64,000 nucleotides of DNA. Source: Porites lobata. Its lineage: Eukaryota; Cnidaria; Anthozoa; Scleractinia; Poritidae. Made by a program: the position numbers and the translations under genes. The notes under the pieces were generated by a model. That model saw nothing but the letters and a program-made list of their open reading frames with translations, was not told where the DNA came from and ran no database searches. Where the stretch lies: the NCBI GenBank assembly GCA_942486035.1, contig CALNXK010000184.1:62001-126000 (forward strand), read 5' to 3'. Shown in pieces: positions 11,601 through 22,133 of the stretch (the stretch's first letter is position 1; the number at the start of each line of letters is the position of its first letter).

Positions 11601-14600
11601 TTGCATGTTAAATCGAGGTTCCACAATGTACTTAAATACTTTGATCACTAAAACTCCTTTTAAACGATATCATACAGCAGAGAAGTTGATAACGGATTTG
11701 TTGTTGTTCTTGTTGCAGGAAGACGAAAAGTGATTAATGAAAGAAGATCATTAAGAAAAATAAATATCAATAAAAAATGGTGTATTCATTTGCATTAAAA
11801 AAAACTTTTGAACGTCGTTTCTCCTTAGACAACAACCACTCGCACGTCCCAGCTCCTTACAGAGGCGTCTTCTCTATTTTCTAAACAACCATTTTTCGAC
11901 TAGATTCTGTTTTTTAAGAGCAGGGAATTTTTAGATAAAACTTCATTGACAATCATTATCATGAACCTCTCTCATAATATTGGGAAAGGCTTTTCGTTGT
12001 GCGTGGTTTGTAGAATCTCGTTTTTGACTCTCTTTTACTGTTCATTGTAATTATTGTTCTTTGAAAGTTCATATTTCAGTTTATTTGTTGCTTTGGTGCA
12101 TGTATGTTCTTTTTATCCCCATATAACGGTGACGTGGGATCCTATTCACCACCGGTGTTTAGTTTTCTGTAAGCTAAAAATAAATTTAAGTAAAACCTTC
12201 ATACACCAAGAAGGGTGGCTTCAGAAAAGAATAAGGCTCGAGGATGATAATAGGTGGTAGAAATGAATAGTCTGTTGAACGCTGTGCTTCCTCTTCGACA
12301 ACAACTAGTCAAACATTAGAGATCGTTACAAAGCTTTCTTCTCTATTTTTATAAAAACCATTTTTCAATCACTATTGATTTTATTCACATTGAAATGTTG
12401 CGAGTTCTTAGGCTCAGTAAACCTTGTAACACATTTCCTAAACTCCTTTTTGTTATTGGAAATGCTTTTCATTGCGCGTGTTGACTAGAATCTCGTTATT
12501 GACCCTCTTTTATCATTCATTGTTATTCTTTATTATTAGTTAATTTGTTGTTATAACTTAAGAATCATCTTGTACATTCGTGACCTTGTACTCAAAACCG
12601 TGACGTAAAAAGGCTCACACTCAGCCTCTCTCCAACATCAATAGCACAGCATAAAAGGAAATTTAATTCTTCGTTAAGTTTTACGACAAGTGATATTGTA
12701 TACCGCAAGACCCAACCTAGAGAGAACATTGGGGGATCGAGGGGAGGGGCCTGGGCCATTATTTTTAGACCAGAATGAGGCTCGAAGAGCAGAAAATGTT
12801 ATTTTAGACTGGGTCCGCCACTACAGTAACATCGAAAAGAATGTGTCAGTTTGAAAGTATCAGAAAAGTTCACGAATTTTATAGACGGTGTTCTCTTGAA
12901 AGGAAATTTCTTTCTTCGTAATGACCGAGTATTTAAAAGTCGATGATTACGAAAACTAACGTTTTGGAAACCCATAACCACCGGATTGTAGCTTCCAGTA
13001 AGATTTAACTAAAAAGACTAACGACTGCATGGATAAGAAAAGATTAAAAAGACCTTCATGACAACAAAATAGGTCGCTTCGGACGATCAGCCGAAGATGA
13101 TAACAAGAAAAAAAAGACCAGTCACTTGAATGCTGTTTTTCTAGTCAAACTGTTTCAACGAGTCAAACGTCTGAGCTCCTTACAAAGACATTTCTCCATT
13201 TTTTACAAAAACCGAATTTCGAGTAGCTTTTCTCTTTTTTTTACGTTTAATGAATTCTTAGCAAATATTTGAATCAAAATAACCCATATAAATTTGATAC
13301 TAGTAACGGGAAAGGCTTTTCCATGGACATGGTTAGTAGAACATCGTTTATGATCCTCGTTTACCATTCGTTGAATTATTCTGTGTAAGGCAATCCATGT
13401 TTCAGTTTATTTGTTGTTACAAGGTCAACTATTCTCGAACTTGCTTTGGTGCGTGTAATTTTTTAGCCGTATATAACGGTGACGTGGGAGTGTCGACATT
13501 CTTTCCAGAATAAGAAACTACAAAAAGACATCTACCGATGAAAAGCAAAACAGACGATTTCGATGCCTAATCACCACCTGTGTTTTTCTTTCTGTATGCT
13601 TGAAATAAATTTAAATAAAACCTTCATACACCAAGAAAGATGACTTCAGAAAAGAAAAAGGCCCGAAGATGATTATTGGCGATAGAAAACAATAGTCTCT
13701 TGACCGTTATGCTTCCTCTGACAACCACGAGTCAAACGTTTGTGCTCCTTTTTAAGGTATCTTCTAGATTTTCCTAAAAACCATATTTCGACCAGAAACG
13801 ACCTTACTCACATTCAAATGTAGCAAATTCTTAGGCTAAACCGTGAAAGACCAACTTTCTAAACTCCTTTTTTATTAATGGAAAGGCTTTTCGTTGCGCG
13901 TGGTAGGTAGAGTCTCCTTTTTGACCCTCCTTTACCATTCATCATATTATCCTTAAGCTTTTACCATTCATTGTTTTATTCTTTAGAACTTTATTTTTTA
14001 GCTTATTTGTTGCTATAACGTAAGAGTTATCTTGTACATGCGTGACCTTGGTATCCGCTCAAAACTGTTAAAAGGGTCCACACTCTTTCCAACATCAATA
14101 GCACAGCATAAAGGGAAACCAAAGTGTCTCGGTTAAGTTGTGGACAACCAATATTGTACGCCGCTTTGACTAAAACTAAACCTAACCTAGAGAATACTAG
14201 AGACGAATTACAGCATGTCGCAGTTTAAAAGTATCAAAAAATGATGCCTTTAAAAATGGTGTTCTCTTAAAAGAATTTTTTTTTTCGACATGACCGAGTA
14301 TTTTGAAGTCAATGATTAAGAAAACTAACATTTTGGGAAGTAACCTATTCACCAACAGAGTTGAGCTTTCTGTAATCTTTAACAGGAAGACTAGCTGTTG
14401 ATTGCATGGATGAGAAAAAAAATTAAAAACCCTTAATACACTAAGACGGTTAGCTTCAATTCGGAGAAGAATACGACCGGTCCAAGATGATAACTAGTGG
14501 TAAAAATTTAGAACATGCAGTCAGTTAAATGCTTTTTTTCTAGTCAAACTGTTTCAACGAGTCAAACGTCTGAGTTCCTTACAAAGACATCTTCTAAATT

Positions 14601-17600
14601 TTCTTAAAAACCGTGTTTCGAGTAGCTTTTCTCTTTTTTATACGTTTGGTGAATTCTTAACGAAATCTTTGAAAATAACTCATTTAATTTGTTACTAATA
14701 ACGGGAAAGGCTTTTCAACGGACGTGGTTAGTTCATTGAATTATTCTGTGTAGGGCAATCCATGTTTCAGTTTATTTGTTGTTACAAGGTGAACTAATCT
14801 TGAACTTGCTTTGATGCGTGTATTTTTTATCAGTACTTACCGGTGGCGTAGGAGTGTCGACATTCTTTCCAGAATAAGAAACTATGAAAAGAAAGATCGA
14901 TTTAGACGCCTAACAACCGCCGGTGTTTTTCTTTCCGTATGCTTAAAATAAATTTAAGTACAACCTTCATACTCAACATTCAACATTCAACATTCAACAA
15001 GAGAGGAATATGTCCTACGACTGGACAAAGATGGCCAATGTAACGTGTCACAACGCTCTTCATAAGACATATCACCTCTTTTTTGCCTAAGAGCTAATCT
15101 TGACGCGCGTCTTTGCACGCTCTCTATTGCATGAATATCTTTGACAAGATGTGGGTTCCAGACTGGAGCAGCATACTCTAGAAGTTCTCGATTTTCCTAA
15201 AAAACATATTTCGACGCGAGAATTGACCTTATTCACATTCAAATGTAGCAATTTTATAGGCTAAACTGTGAAAGATCAATTTCCTAAACTCCTTTTTTAT
15301 TAATGGGAAAGGCTTTTCGTTGCGCGCGGTACGTAGAGTCACCTTTTTGACCCTATTTTACCATTCATCAAATTATTCTTAAATTTTTACCGTTGACTGT
15401 ATTATTCTTTAGAACTTTACTTTTCATCTTATTTGTTGCTTTAACGGAAAAGAGATATCTTGTGCTGCGTGGCCTTGGCATCAGCTGAAAACCGTGGTAA
15501 ACGGGTCCACACTCTTTCCAACATCCATAGCACAGCATAAAGGAATTAAATCAAAGTGTCTCCGTTAATTTGAGGACAAGCAATATTGTACGCCGCTTTG
15601 ACTAAAGCGGGATCCAACCTAGAGAGTACTAGCGACGAACTATAGCATGTCGCAGTTTGAAAGCTTATCAAAAAGTGATGCCTTTAAAAATGGTGTTCTC
15701 TGGAAAGAATTTCTTTTTTCCACATGACCGAGTATTTTGAAGTCAATGATTAAGAAAACTAACGTTTTGGAAAGTAACCTTTTTACCACCAGTTTTTAGC
15801 TTTCTGTTATCTTTAACAGAAAGACTGTTGATTGCATGGTTGAGAATAAACATTAAAAATTCTTAATACACAAAGACGGTTTCCTTCGGAGAAGAATACG
15901 AACGGTCAAAGATGATAACTAGTGGTAAAAGAGAACAGTCGGTTGAATGATGTTTTTCTATTCTACTCAAACTGTTTCAACGAGTCAAACGTCTGAACTC
16001 CTCCATTTTCTGAAAAACCTGTTGCAAAAAGCATTTCTCTTTTGTATACGTTTGGTCAATTCTTAGCGAAATCTTTGAAAATAACCCATTTAAATTTGTT
16101 ATTAATAACAGAAAAGGCTTTTCAATGGACGTGGTTAGTAGAACCTCGTTTATGATCCTCCTTCACCATTCATTGAATTATTCTGTGTAAATCAATCCAT
16201 ATTTTAGTTTATTTGTTATTACAAGGTAAAAGAAGTTGAACTTGCTTTGATGCGTGTACTTTTTATCCGCATATAACGGTGACGTGGGTGTGTGGACATT
16301 CTTTCCAGGATAAAAAACTGTGAAAAGAAATCTACTGATAAAAAGAAAAACTAACGATTTCGACACCTAATCACCACCGATGTTTACCTTTCTGTAAGCT
16401 TGAAGTAAATTTAAATGAAGGCTTTATACACCAAGAAGGGCGGCTTCGGGAAAGAACAAAGCCCGAAGATGAAACTAGGTGGTAGAAAAGAATAGTGACT
16501 GTCTGTTGAACGTTGTGCTTCCTTTGACAACAACGATCTAAACGTTCGAGCTGCTTACAAAGCTATCTACCCGATTTTCCTAAAAAACATATTTCAACGA
16601 GAATTGAAATTATTCAGGCATTCAAATGTAGCAATTTTTTAGGCTAAACTGTAAAAGATCAATTTCCTTTAAAACTCCTTTTTAATTAATGGGAAAGGCT
16701 TTTCGTGGCGCGCGGTACGTAGAGTCACCTTTTTTACCCTATTTTACCATTCATCAAATTATTCTCAAGTTTTCACCATTCATTGTATATATTCTTTAGA
16801 ACTTTAGTTTTGAGCTTATTTGTTGGTATAACGGAAGAGATATCTTGGGCATGCTTGACCTTGGCATCAGCTGAAAACCGTGGTAAACGGGTCCACACAC
16901 TTTTCAACATCAATAGCACAGCATAAAGGGAAATCAAAGTGTCTCCGTTAAGTTAAGGACAGCAATATTGTACACCGCTTTGACTAAAGCGGGATCCAAC
17001 CTAGAGAGTACTAGCGACGAACTATAGCATGTCGCAGTTTGAAAGCTTATCAAAAAATGATTCCTTTAAAAATGGTGTTCTCTGGAAAGAATTTCTTTTT
17101 TCCACATGACCGAGTATTTTGAAGTCAATGATTAAGAAAACTAACGTTTTGGAAAGTAACCTTTTTACCACCAGTTTTTAGCTTTCTGTTATCTTTAACA
17201 GAAAGACTGTTGATTGCATGGTTGAGAATAAACATTAAAAATTCTTGATACACAGAGACGGTTTCCTTCGGAGAAGAATACGAACGGTCAAAGATGATAA
17301 CTAGTGGTAAAATAGAACATTCGGCTAAATGCTGTTTTTCTATTCTACTCAAACCGTTTCAAGGAGTCAAACATCTGAACTCTTCCATTTTCTGAAAAAC
17401 CGTGTTGGGAGAAGCATTTCTCTTTTGTATACGTTTGGTGAATTCTTAGCGAAATCTTTGAAAATAACCCATTTAAATTTGTTACTAATAACGGAAAAGG
17501 CTTCTTAATGGGCGTGGTTAATAGAACCTCGTTTATGATCCTCCTTCACCTTCCACTGAATTATTCTGTGTGAATCAATCCATATCTTAGTTTTTTTGTT

Positions 17601-20600
17601 ATTAGAAGGTAAAAGAAGTTGAACTTGCTTTGATGCGTGTACTTTTTATCCGCATATATAACGGTGACTTGGGTGTGTGGACATTCTTTCCAGGACTGGA
17701 AACTGTGAAAAGAAATCCACCGATAAAAAGAAAAACTAACGATTTTGACACCTAATCACCACCGATGTTTACCTTTCTGTAAGCTTGAAGTAAATTTAAA
17801 TGAAACATTTATACACCAAGAAGGGTGGTTTCGGGAAAGAATAAGGCCCGAAGATGATACTCGGTGTTAGAAAAGAATAGTGACTGTCTGTTGAACGTTG
17901 TGCTTCCTTTGACAACAACGATTTAAACGTTCGAGCTGCTTACAAAGCTATCTTCTCGATTTTCATAAAAAAACATATTTCGACGAGAATTGACCTTATT
18001 TACATTCAAATGTAGCAATTTTTTAGGCTAAACTGTGAAAGATCTATTTCCTTTAAAACTTTTCGTGGCGCGGTACGTAGAGTCACATTTTTGACCCTCT
18101 TTTACCATTCATCATACTATTCTCAGGTTAGCATTCATTGTATTATTCTTTAGAATTTTATTTTTTAGCTCGTATTTATTTCTATAACTTAACAGTTATC
18201 TTTTACATGCGTGACCTAGGTATCCGCTGAAAGCCGTGGTAAACGGGTCCACACTCTGTCCAACATCATTAGCACAGCATAAAGTTATTAAAGTGTTTCC
18301 GTTAGGTTGAGGACAAGCAATATTGTACGCCGCTTTGACTAAAGCGGGATCCACCCTAGAGAGTACTAGCGACGAATTATAGCATGTCGCAGTTTGAAAG
18401 TGTCAAAAAATGATTCCTTTAAAAACGGTTTTCTCTTGAAAGAATTTTTTGTTTTGAAATGACCGAGTATTTTGAAGTCAATGATTAAGAAAACTATTAT
18501 TTTGGAAAGTAACCTTTTTACCACAAGAGTTTTGCTCTATAACCAGAGTATAATACCATCAACTGACGTGATACAACTTACCTTGACTCTGAATTCGAAG
18601 ATGACCGCACAGGTTGTCGAAACATTAGTCATGCAATGTCAACAACAAAGTTCTATTCAGGACTACGTTTACTCGGACGATGAAACTCAACCTACTTTTG
18701 AAATGACTCCTGGATTTAAACCTTTCACATGATAATTAGTGGTAGAAAAGAATACAGTCGAACCTCTCGGTATGGACACCTCTCTAATACGGACTCCTCT
18801 CTATTACGGAGAGTTTCCAATGTCCCGAGAAATTCTCATATATTTTAAAAAACCTCCATAATACCGACTCTCTCTAATACGGACAACGGACACGAAATCT
18901 CGTCCCCAGAGAGTAATTTCATATAAACTTAACCTCTTTATTACGGATACTACTGTGATCAGGTGCTGACCCCGAATCCCGATCAGGTGAATCTGCACAG
19001 GGTGAATCTCGTTTATGACCCTCTTTTACCATTCTTTGTATTATTCTTTAAAACAATGTTTGCCAGCTTTTTTAACTTAAGAATCATCTTGTACAAGTGT
19101 GACCTTGGTACCCACTTAAAATCGTGCCGTAAAAAAATAAAGGGTCGACAATCTTTCCAACATCAATCACTAAAAGGAAATTAAATTGTATTTTATCAGT
19201 TTGATTACAAGCAATATTGTACGCCAATTCGACTTAAGCAGGACCCATTTTCTTTTCGAAGAATTATAGCATGTCTCATTTTGTTAGTATTAAAAGTTCA
19301 TGTCTTTAAAAAAAGTGTTTTTTGAAAGAAAATCTATTTTTTGACATGATTTAGTAGGTTTAAGTCAATAATTATAAGCACAACTAACGTTTTGGAAACC
19401 TGTTCACCACCGGAGTTTAGCTTTCTAAAGAGCTTTAGCAGAATTGACTATCGATTACATCGGACAAAATTCAAAACACCTTTCATAGAAGAGGGGTGGC
19501 TTCAGAGAAGAGTAAGTCCGGTCGAAGATGATAACTGGTAGTAAAAAATATCATAATAAGATTCCAACACCCTTTTATTTTTCATTCTTTGATTAACTTT
19601 TACAAATATTTGTGTGAACCTTTTTATCACATAAAACGAGAAGGTAAGACGTCCTTTTTTGGCTTCATAAGCCATTGGAAAAGTTGTTTTGGTCAGTTTG
19701 CCAACGGCAAGAAAATCTACATCGACTCAAGTTTGCACCCAAAATCAGATATTCATTATTTGAAAAAGGTTCTTTTGAAGGAAAGACTCCATCCATGACA
19801 TCTACTAAGTTACTATGGGCATTTCACTTCATTCTGCTGCCTAAGTAGGTGACAGCGCTGTTTTATTTTTATTCCGTCATTGAGATCCGAGCCAACAGGG
19901 GTTAATAAGGCGGCGCAGTGAGTAGAAGGAGTCTTTATAACATCAGTGGCTTTCTTACGAGTGACTGCAAATAAAACCGTACAGAGATGGCTAAGACGGC
20001 TTAGGACACGTTTTGGTTACCTTTTTCTTAGGCCGAAAGTCGAGACAGCTGACTAAAACAAAGGAAGAGCGTAGCAATTAAAATTAGCCCAGGTAATACT
20101 GAAAGCATCAACAGCTGTGGCACCAGGTTCTCGATGCCATGAAACTAAACTATCAGACTTGGCATTAAGCCTTGATGCAATAAAAAGTAGATTACATGAA
20201 CGAAGGTCAAGCCTGCCTGAGGTCATTAACTTTTGAGACCACTCCAAGTAAGATGGATCAAGTAAGGTCTACGGCCAATGGTCTCAATCATCCATAAACC
20301 TGTCCCAAGACCACTTTCTGATAAACAATGGGACCAAGAGGCAATTCTAAAGGATAAATCCAGATTGGTAACGGGAGAATGATTTTAGCCATTGCTGCAC
20401 CATGGTGGTTCGGTGACAGATTTGCACGTTAACTACACCACGGATACGAAATACTGCAAAATCACCATTCAGAAACTAAAAGAACAGCTCATATCACTAA
20501 AAAGTTTAGGTTGTTTCGTGTAATGCGTGATAAAATAGTTTGTGGGTCCTAGAGAGTCGATTATATACGATTTTAAAAGGTGGTATTCCACAGTGCTATG

Positions 20601-22133
20601 AATTGCCCTCTATTACAACGTTCCCCATGGTATTGTACCCTATTTTTGACTGCTTTCTTAAGTGGCTAATGGGGATGTGCTGCTGAATGGTGTCGCATTT
20701 TCACGACTGGATTGTGGTCGCAAATTTTTAGATGTTGGGGTAAGAAAGTTCTTTATATTTACGGTTAGCAAACGTACCAGAATGTTTGTACTGTAGGTGA
20801 AAAGTAAAGTGTTCTTCATTCAATCTAAAAAAACGGGCAGTTAATTTTAGGATGACCTATTTAAAGGATTGGTAAGGAAGATACATAAATAGAAAGACTA
20901 TCTCCGACTTGTTTCAAGCATGATTTTTGAACCCCGTTACTGTTTCTTATGAAAATAAGTTTCATGTACACTCGAACTTTCCTGTCATGAGGATAACAGA
21001 ATTCTACAAACCCGGAAAATGCCAAATTTAACAAAGATTTGGAATTTTTTCTGAGATATTCCGATGCGAAACAACAAAAAACGAGATCAGTATCCAGATA
21101 GATCCAAAAACACCGCATTGATGTTACTTGTAAACACTGGCAAACCTGACGGCGCGAAGCTTGAATGCAAAAGACCGACCCTGTTGTTTGTTTTTTTGTT
21201 TCTTTTTTTTGCAGATTGACCCGAAACAGGGTTTTATTCGGTTCAATCAAGAAATACTTAACTTCACTTATTCATTACATAGGTACTGCACCTTTTAATC
21301 ATGACAACACCGAAAGCGTCTTTGGATTTGCAATAGTCTGGCAAAACGGTACTTCGACAACTGTGTGGACAGCTCAGTGTTTGGTGTGCGTTGATGGGCA
21401 TGAAAAAATTTTTACCTCCTGGTTAGAGCGATTCACTGTGGGTTCACGGAAAGAAATTTCGAAATCAACCAGAATTGGGAAAGACACTTTCACACGATTT
21501 GAGCAACAAAACTCTGCAAACTGGTATGAATCAAGCTCAGTGTCACCTCCGACTGTCCGAACAAACATCAAGATCTGGGACACTGATGTAAAATCTAAAC
21601 CTTGCAGTATAAGTGGTACCTGGTATAATCAGTTGGGCTCCGAGACGATCTTAAACCAGAAAAATGATGGCATCATTGAGGGAGAGTACCGTACTGGTGT
21701 TGAGCGAAAACCAGGCTCAGCTGGGAAGAGCTTCTCGAAGGTGTTGGGGATCGGACAAGTTGGTGGCCCTAGCAGCACTCTGCCATTGATGGTTGTCTGG
21801 AAAGGTGGCGAATCTGTGACTGGGTGGCTTGCGCAGTGCTTCATCGACGGAGAAAACAAGACAGAGATCGTGGAAACCGCCTGGTTGCTGAGAGCCAAGG
21901 TTGACACATGCTTAGACACCTGGAAGTCGACGATGTTTGGCCAGGATACCTTCACACGCACTGAGCAGAGGGCAGGGCCTAGAAAGAAAGATAACAAGCA
22001 TGTACCACTAGACAGGAAAACCCAGGGTGAAAAACAGCAAATCACATGCGGAGGAGGAGGTCAGCATTATTTCAACTCTTTCGCATTCTTGAATTTGATT
22101 TTGATCAATTCTTTAGCCCAGTGGTTGAAATAA
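5359..22133 (+). CDS. tandem-avidin-domain secreted/anchored protein, gene A (2 exons)
   Basis: Two exons, 5359-5575 and 21283-22133, join in frame: donor G|GTGAGT after a Leu-Gly codon pair, acceptor ATAG|GTACTGCA, both phase 1. The product is 355 residues. It has a signal peptide (about residues 1-22, ending TAG), then avidin domain 1 (from CETLNGTWYN), a linker rich in Ser and Pro, avidin domain 2 (from CSISGTWYNQLGS) and a hydrophobic C-terminal tail, which suggests a GPI anchor or a short membrane anchor. Avidins bind biotin in an eight-strand barrel. Domain 2 keeps the contact positions (Asn-x-Leu-x-Ser, the Tyr of EGEYRT, four Trp, Asp before TFTR). Domain 1 has Arg and Asp in place of the Leu and Ser, SWLER instead of WLLR, and Ser in place of the last Trp, so it probably binds biotin poorly. 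The sequon NKTE is conserved. The 15.7-kb intron is unusually long and repeat-filled. Family assignment is firm; ligand and anchoring are inferred. Confidence 0.82.
5730..6184. mobile_element. diverged MITE of the CAGGGGyACCCAACG family
   Basis: Ends CGTTGGGTACCCCTG and contains CTGTTCGG and CCGAACAGAT like the copies at 42.7 and 43.2 kb. The left end is not clear. It lies at the start of the avidin A intron. Confidence 0.5.
6550..7660. repeat. interlocked inverted repeats (A-B-A'-B' order)
   Basis: Segment A (about 6550-6700, with GGCCCACAGTTTCTGAGTTA) is inverted at about 7110-7310. Segment B (about 6763-7095, with AAGATATGTTTATGCGCAAG) is inverted at about 7321-7660. The order is A, B, A', B', not the A, B, B', A' of a simple foldback. 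The arms are imperfect, roughly nine in ten bases identical by eye. No gene is seen. Confidence 0.7.
8071..8180 (+). other. possible orphan first exon or short frame
   Basis: ATG CCA AAA CGT opens 36 codons (MPKRSPAKRDFRDNGERKIK and on, very basic) ending exactly at ATTTG|GTAAGATC, a good donor. It lies in a GC-richer stretch with TGACGTAC upstream. No continuation is recognised. It may be part of a repeat or a captured exon. Confidence 0.2.
8423..8559. mobile_element. palindromic MITE, 137 bp
   Basis: TAGCATGATTTGTA and ATATTTGGCATAAATACCAC on the left are mirrored by GTGGTATTTATGCCAAATAT and TACAAATCATGCTA on the right, with arms of about 55 bp. Confidence 0.7.
8713..8842. repeat. short inverted-repeat element
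   Basis: ACCTCGTTGTAAGAACCTGT is mirrored by ACAGGTTCTTACACCGAGG about 100 bp later. Interior T-rich. Confidence 0.5.
8930..11365. repeat. direct repeats flanking the 1.34-kb transposon
   Basis: 8930-9240 and 11020-11365 are diverged direct copies (shared CAGCTsCmCCC, TTTTCACACATATT, TGTTTCAGTTCGATTT-type strings), suggesting an older tandem duplication into which the transposon went. Confidence 0.55.
9664..11002. mobile_element. 1.34-kb DNA transposon with about 330-bp inverted ends and TA target site
   Basis: The left end CACCGAATGCAAATATGGCG is mirrored by CGCCATATTTGCATTCGGTG on the right; TA flanks each end. The arms continue imperfectly for about 330 bp (shared GCGCGAAAGCGAGGCTAGTG and CGGCGCGGCGA pieces). 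No transposase frame was recognised; the 118-codon - strand frame inside has no known motif. Confidence 0.75.
14973..15187 (-). mobile_element. LINE (L2/CR1-type) reverse transcriptase fragment
   Basis: The - strand reads EYAAPVWNPHLVKDIHAIES, then VQRRASRLALRQKRGDMSYE, the well-known end region of L2/CR1-like reverse transcriptases. A short TTGAATG repeat follows at its far end. It is inserted in one unit of the tandem array and absent from the neighbouring units. Confidence 0.8.
18541..18732 (+). mobile_element. Penelope-type retroelement piece, copy 1 (degenerate hammerhead-like motif)
   Basis: Shares about 190 bp with 43777-43962, including ATACAACTTACCTTGACTCTGA and CAGGTTGTCGAAAC. The hammerhead-like core is damaged here (an extra ATTC in CTGAATTCGAAGA, and GAAACATT instead of GAAACGTC). 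It interrupts the last full unit of the tandem array. Confidence 0.5.
18751..18962. mobile_element. pogo/Tigger-like terminal fragment
   Basis: TA followed by CAGTCGAACCTCTCGGTAT, then repeated CTCTAATACGGAC motifs, the layout of pogo-type mariner ends. No internal gene. Confidence 0.5.
20041..20420 (-). mobile_element. DIRS-type retrotransposon fragment
   Basis: The - strand reads ...LFIASRLNAKSDSLVSWHRE and PGATAVDAFSITWANFNCYA, ending LPLF. This matches the conserved LFASRLN...SW..DPGA.AVDAFS.W...YAFPPF block of DIRS-like RT/RNase H proteins. Stops upstream show it is dead. Confidence 0.7.
21283..22133 (+). CDS. avidin gene A, exon 2 (second half of domain 1, domain 2, tail)
   Basis: The exon starts after ATTACATAG in phase 1. 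It encodes strands 5-8 of domain 1 (IVWQNGTSTTVWTAQC, then SWLERF and DTFTRFEQ), a complete second avidin domain (CSISGTWYNQLGS through DTFTRTEQR) and a basic stretch (GPRKKDNKH). The tail ends with a run of hydrophobic residues (FAFLNLILINSLAQWLK). An AATAAA overlaps the stop codon, and another lies near 22752, which is a likelier poly(A) signal. Confidence 0.85.

Larger units (their letters stand above)
11805..19550. repeat. higher-order tandem array, about 1.4-kb period, five to six units
   Basis: The segment AAAGGCTTTTC plus flank recurs in two alternating forms. The A form has a GGACGTGGTTAGTAGAAC-type flank near 13309, 14702, 16110 and 17497. The B form has a TTGCGCGyGGTACGTAGAGT-type flank near 12459, 13880, 15307, 16691 and 18060. 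A-to-A and B-to-B spacings are 1.37-1.43 kb, so the true unit is a dimer of roughly 580- and 800-bp halves. Other landmarks repeat in step: ATAGCATGTCGCAGTTTGAA, AATAGCACAGCATAAA and CATATAACGGTGACGTGGG. The last unit is shortened and interrupted by transposon pieces at 18541-18960. The whole array lies inside the avidin A intron. No coding frame persists across units. Confidence 0.85.

Noticed and set aside
21374..22045. Long - strand frames opposite avidin exon 2
   Set aside because: Mirror frames of a real exon; the same shadows occur opposite copies B and C.
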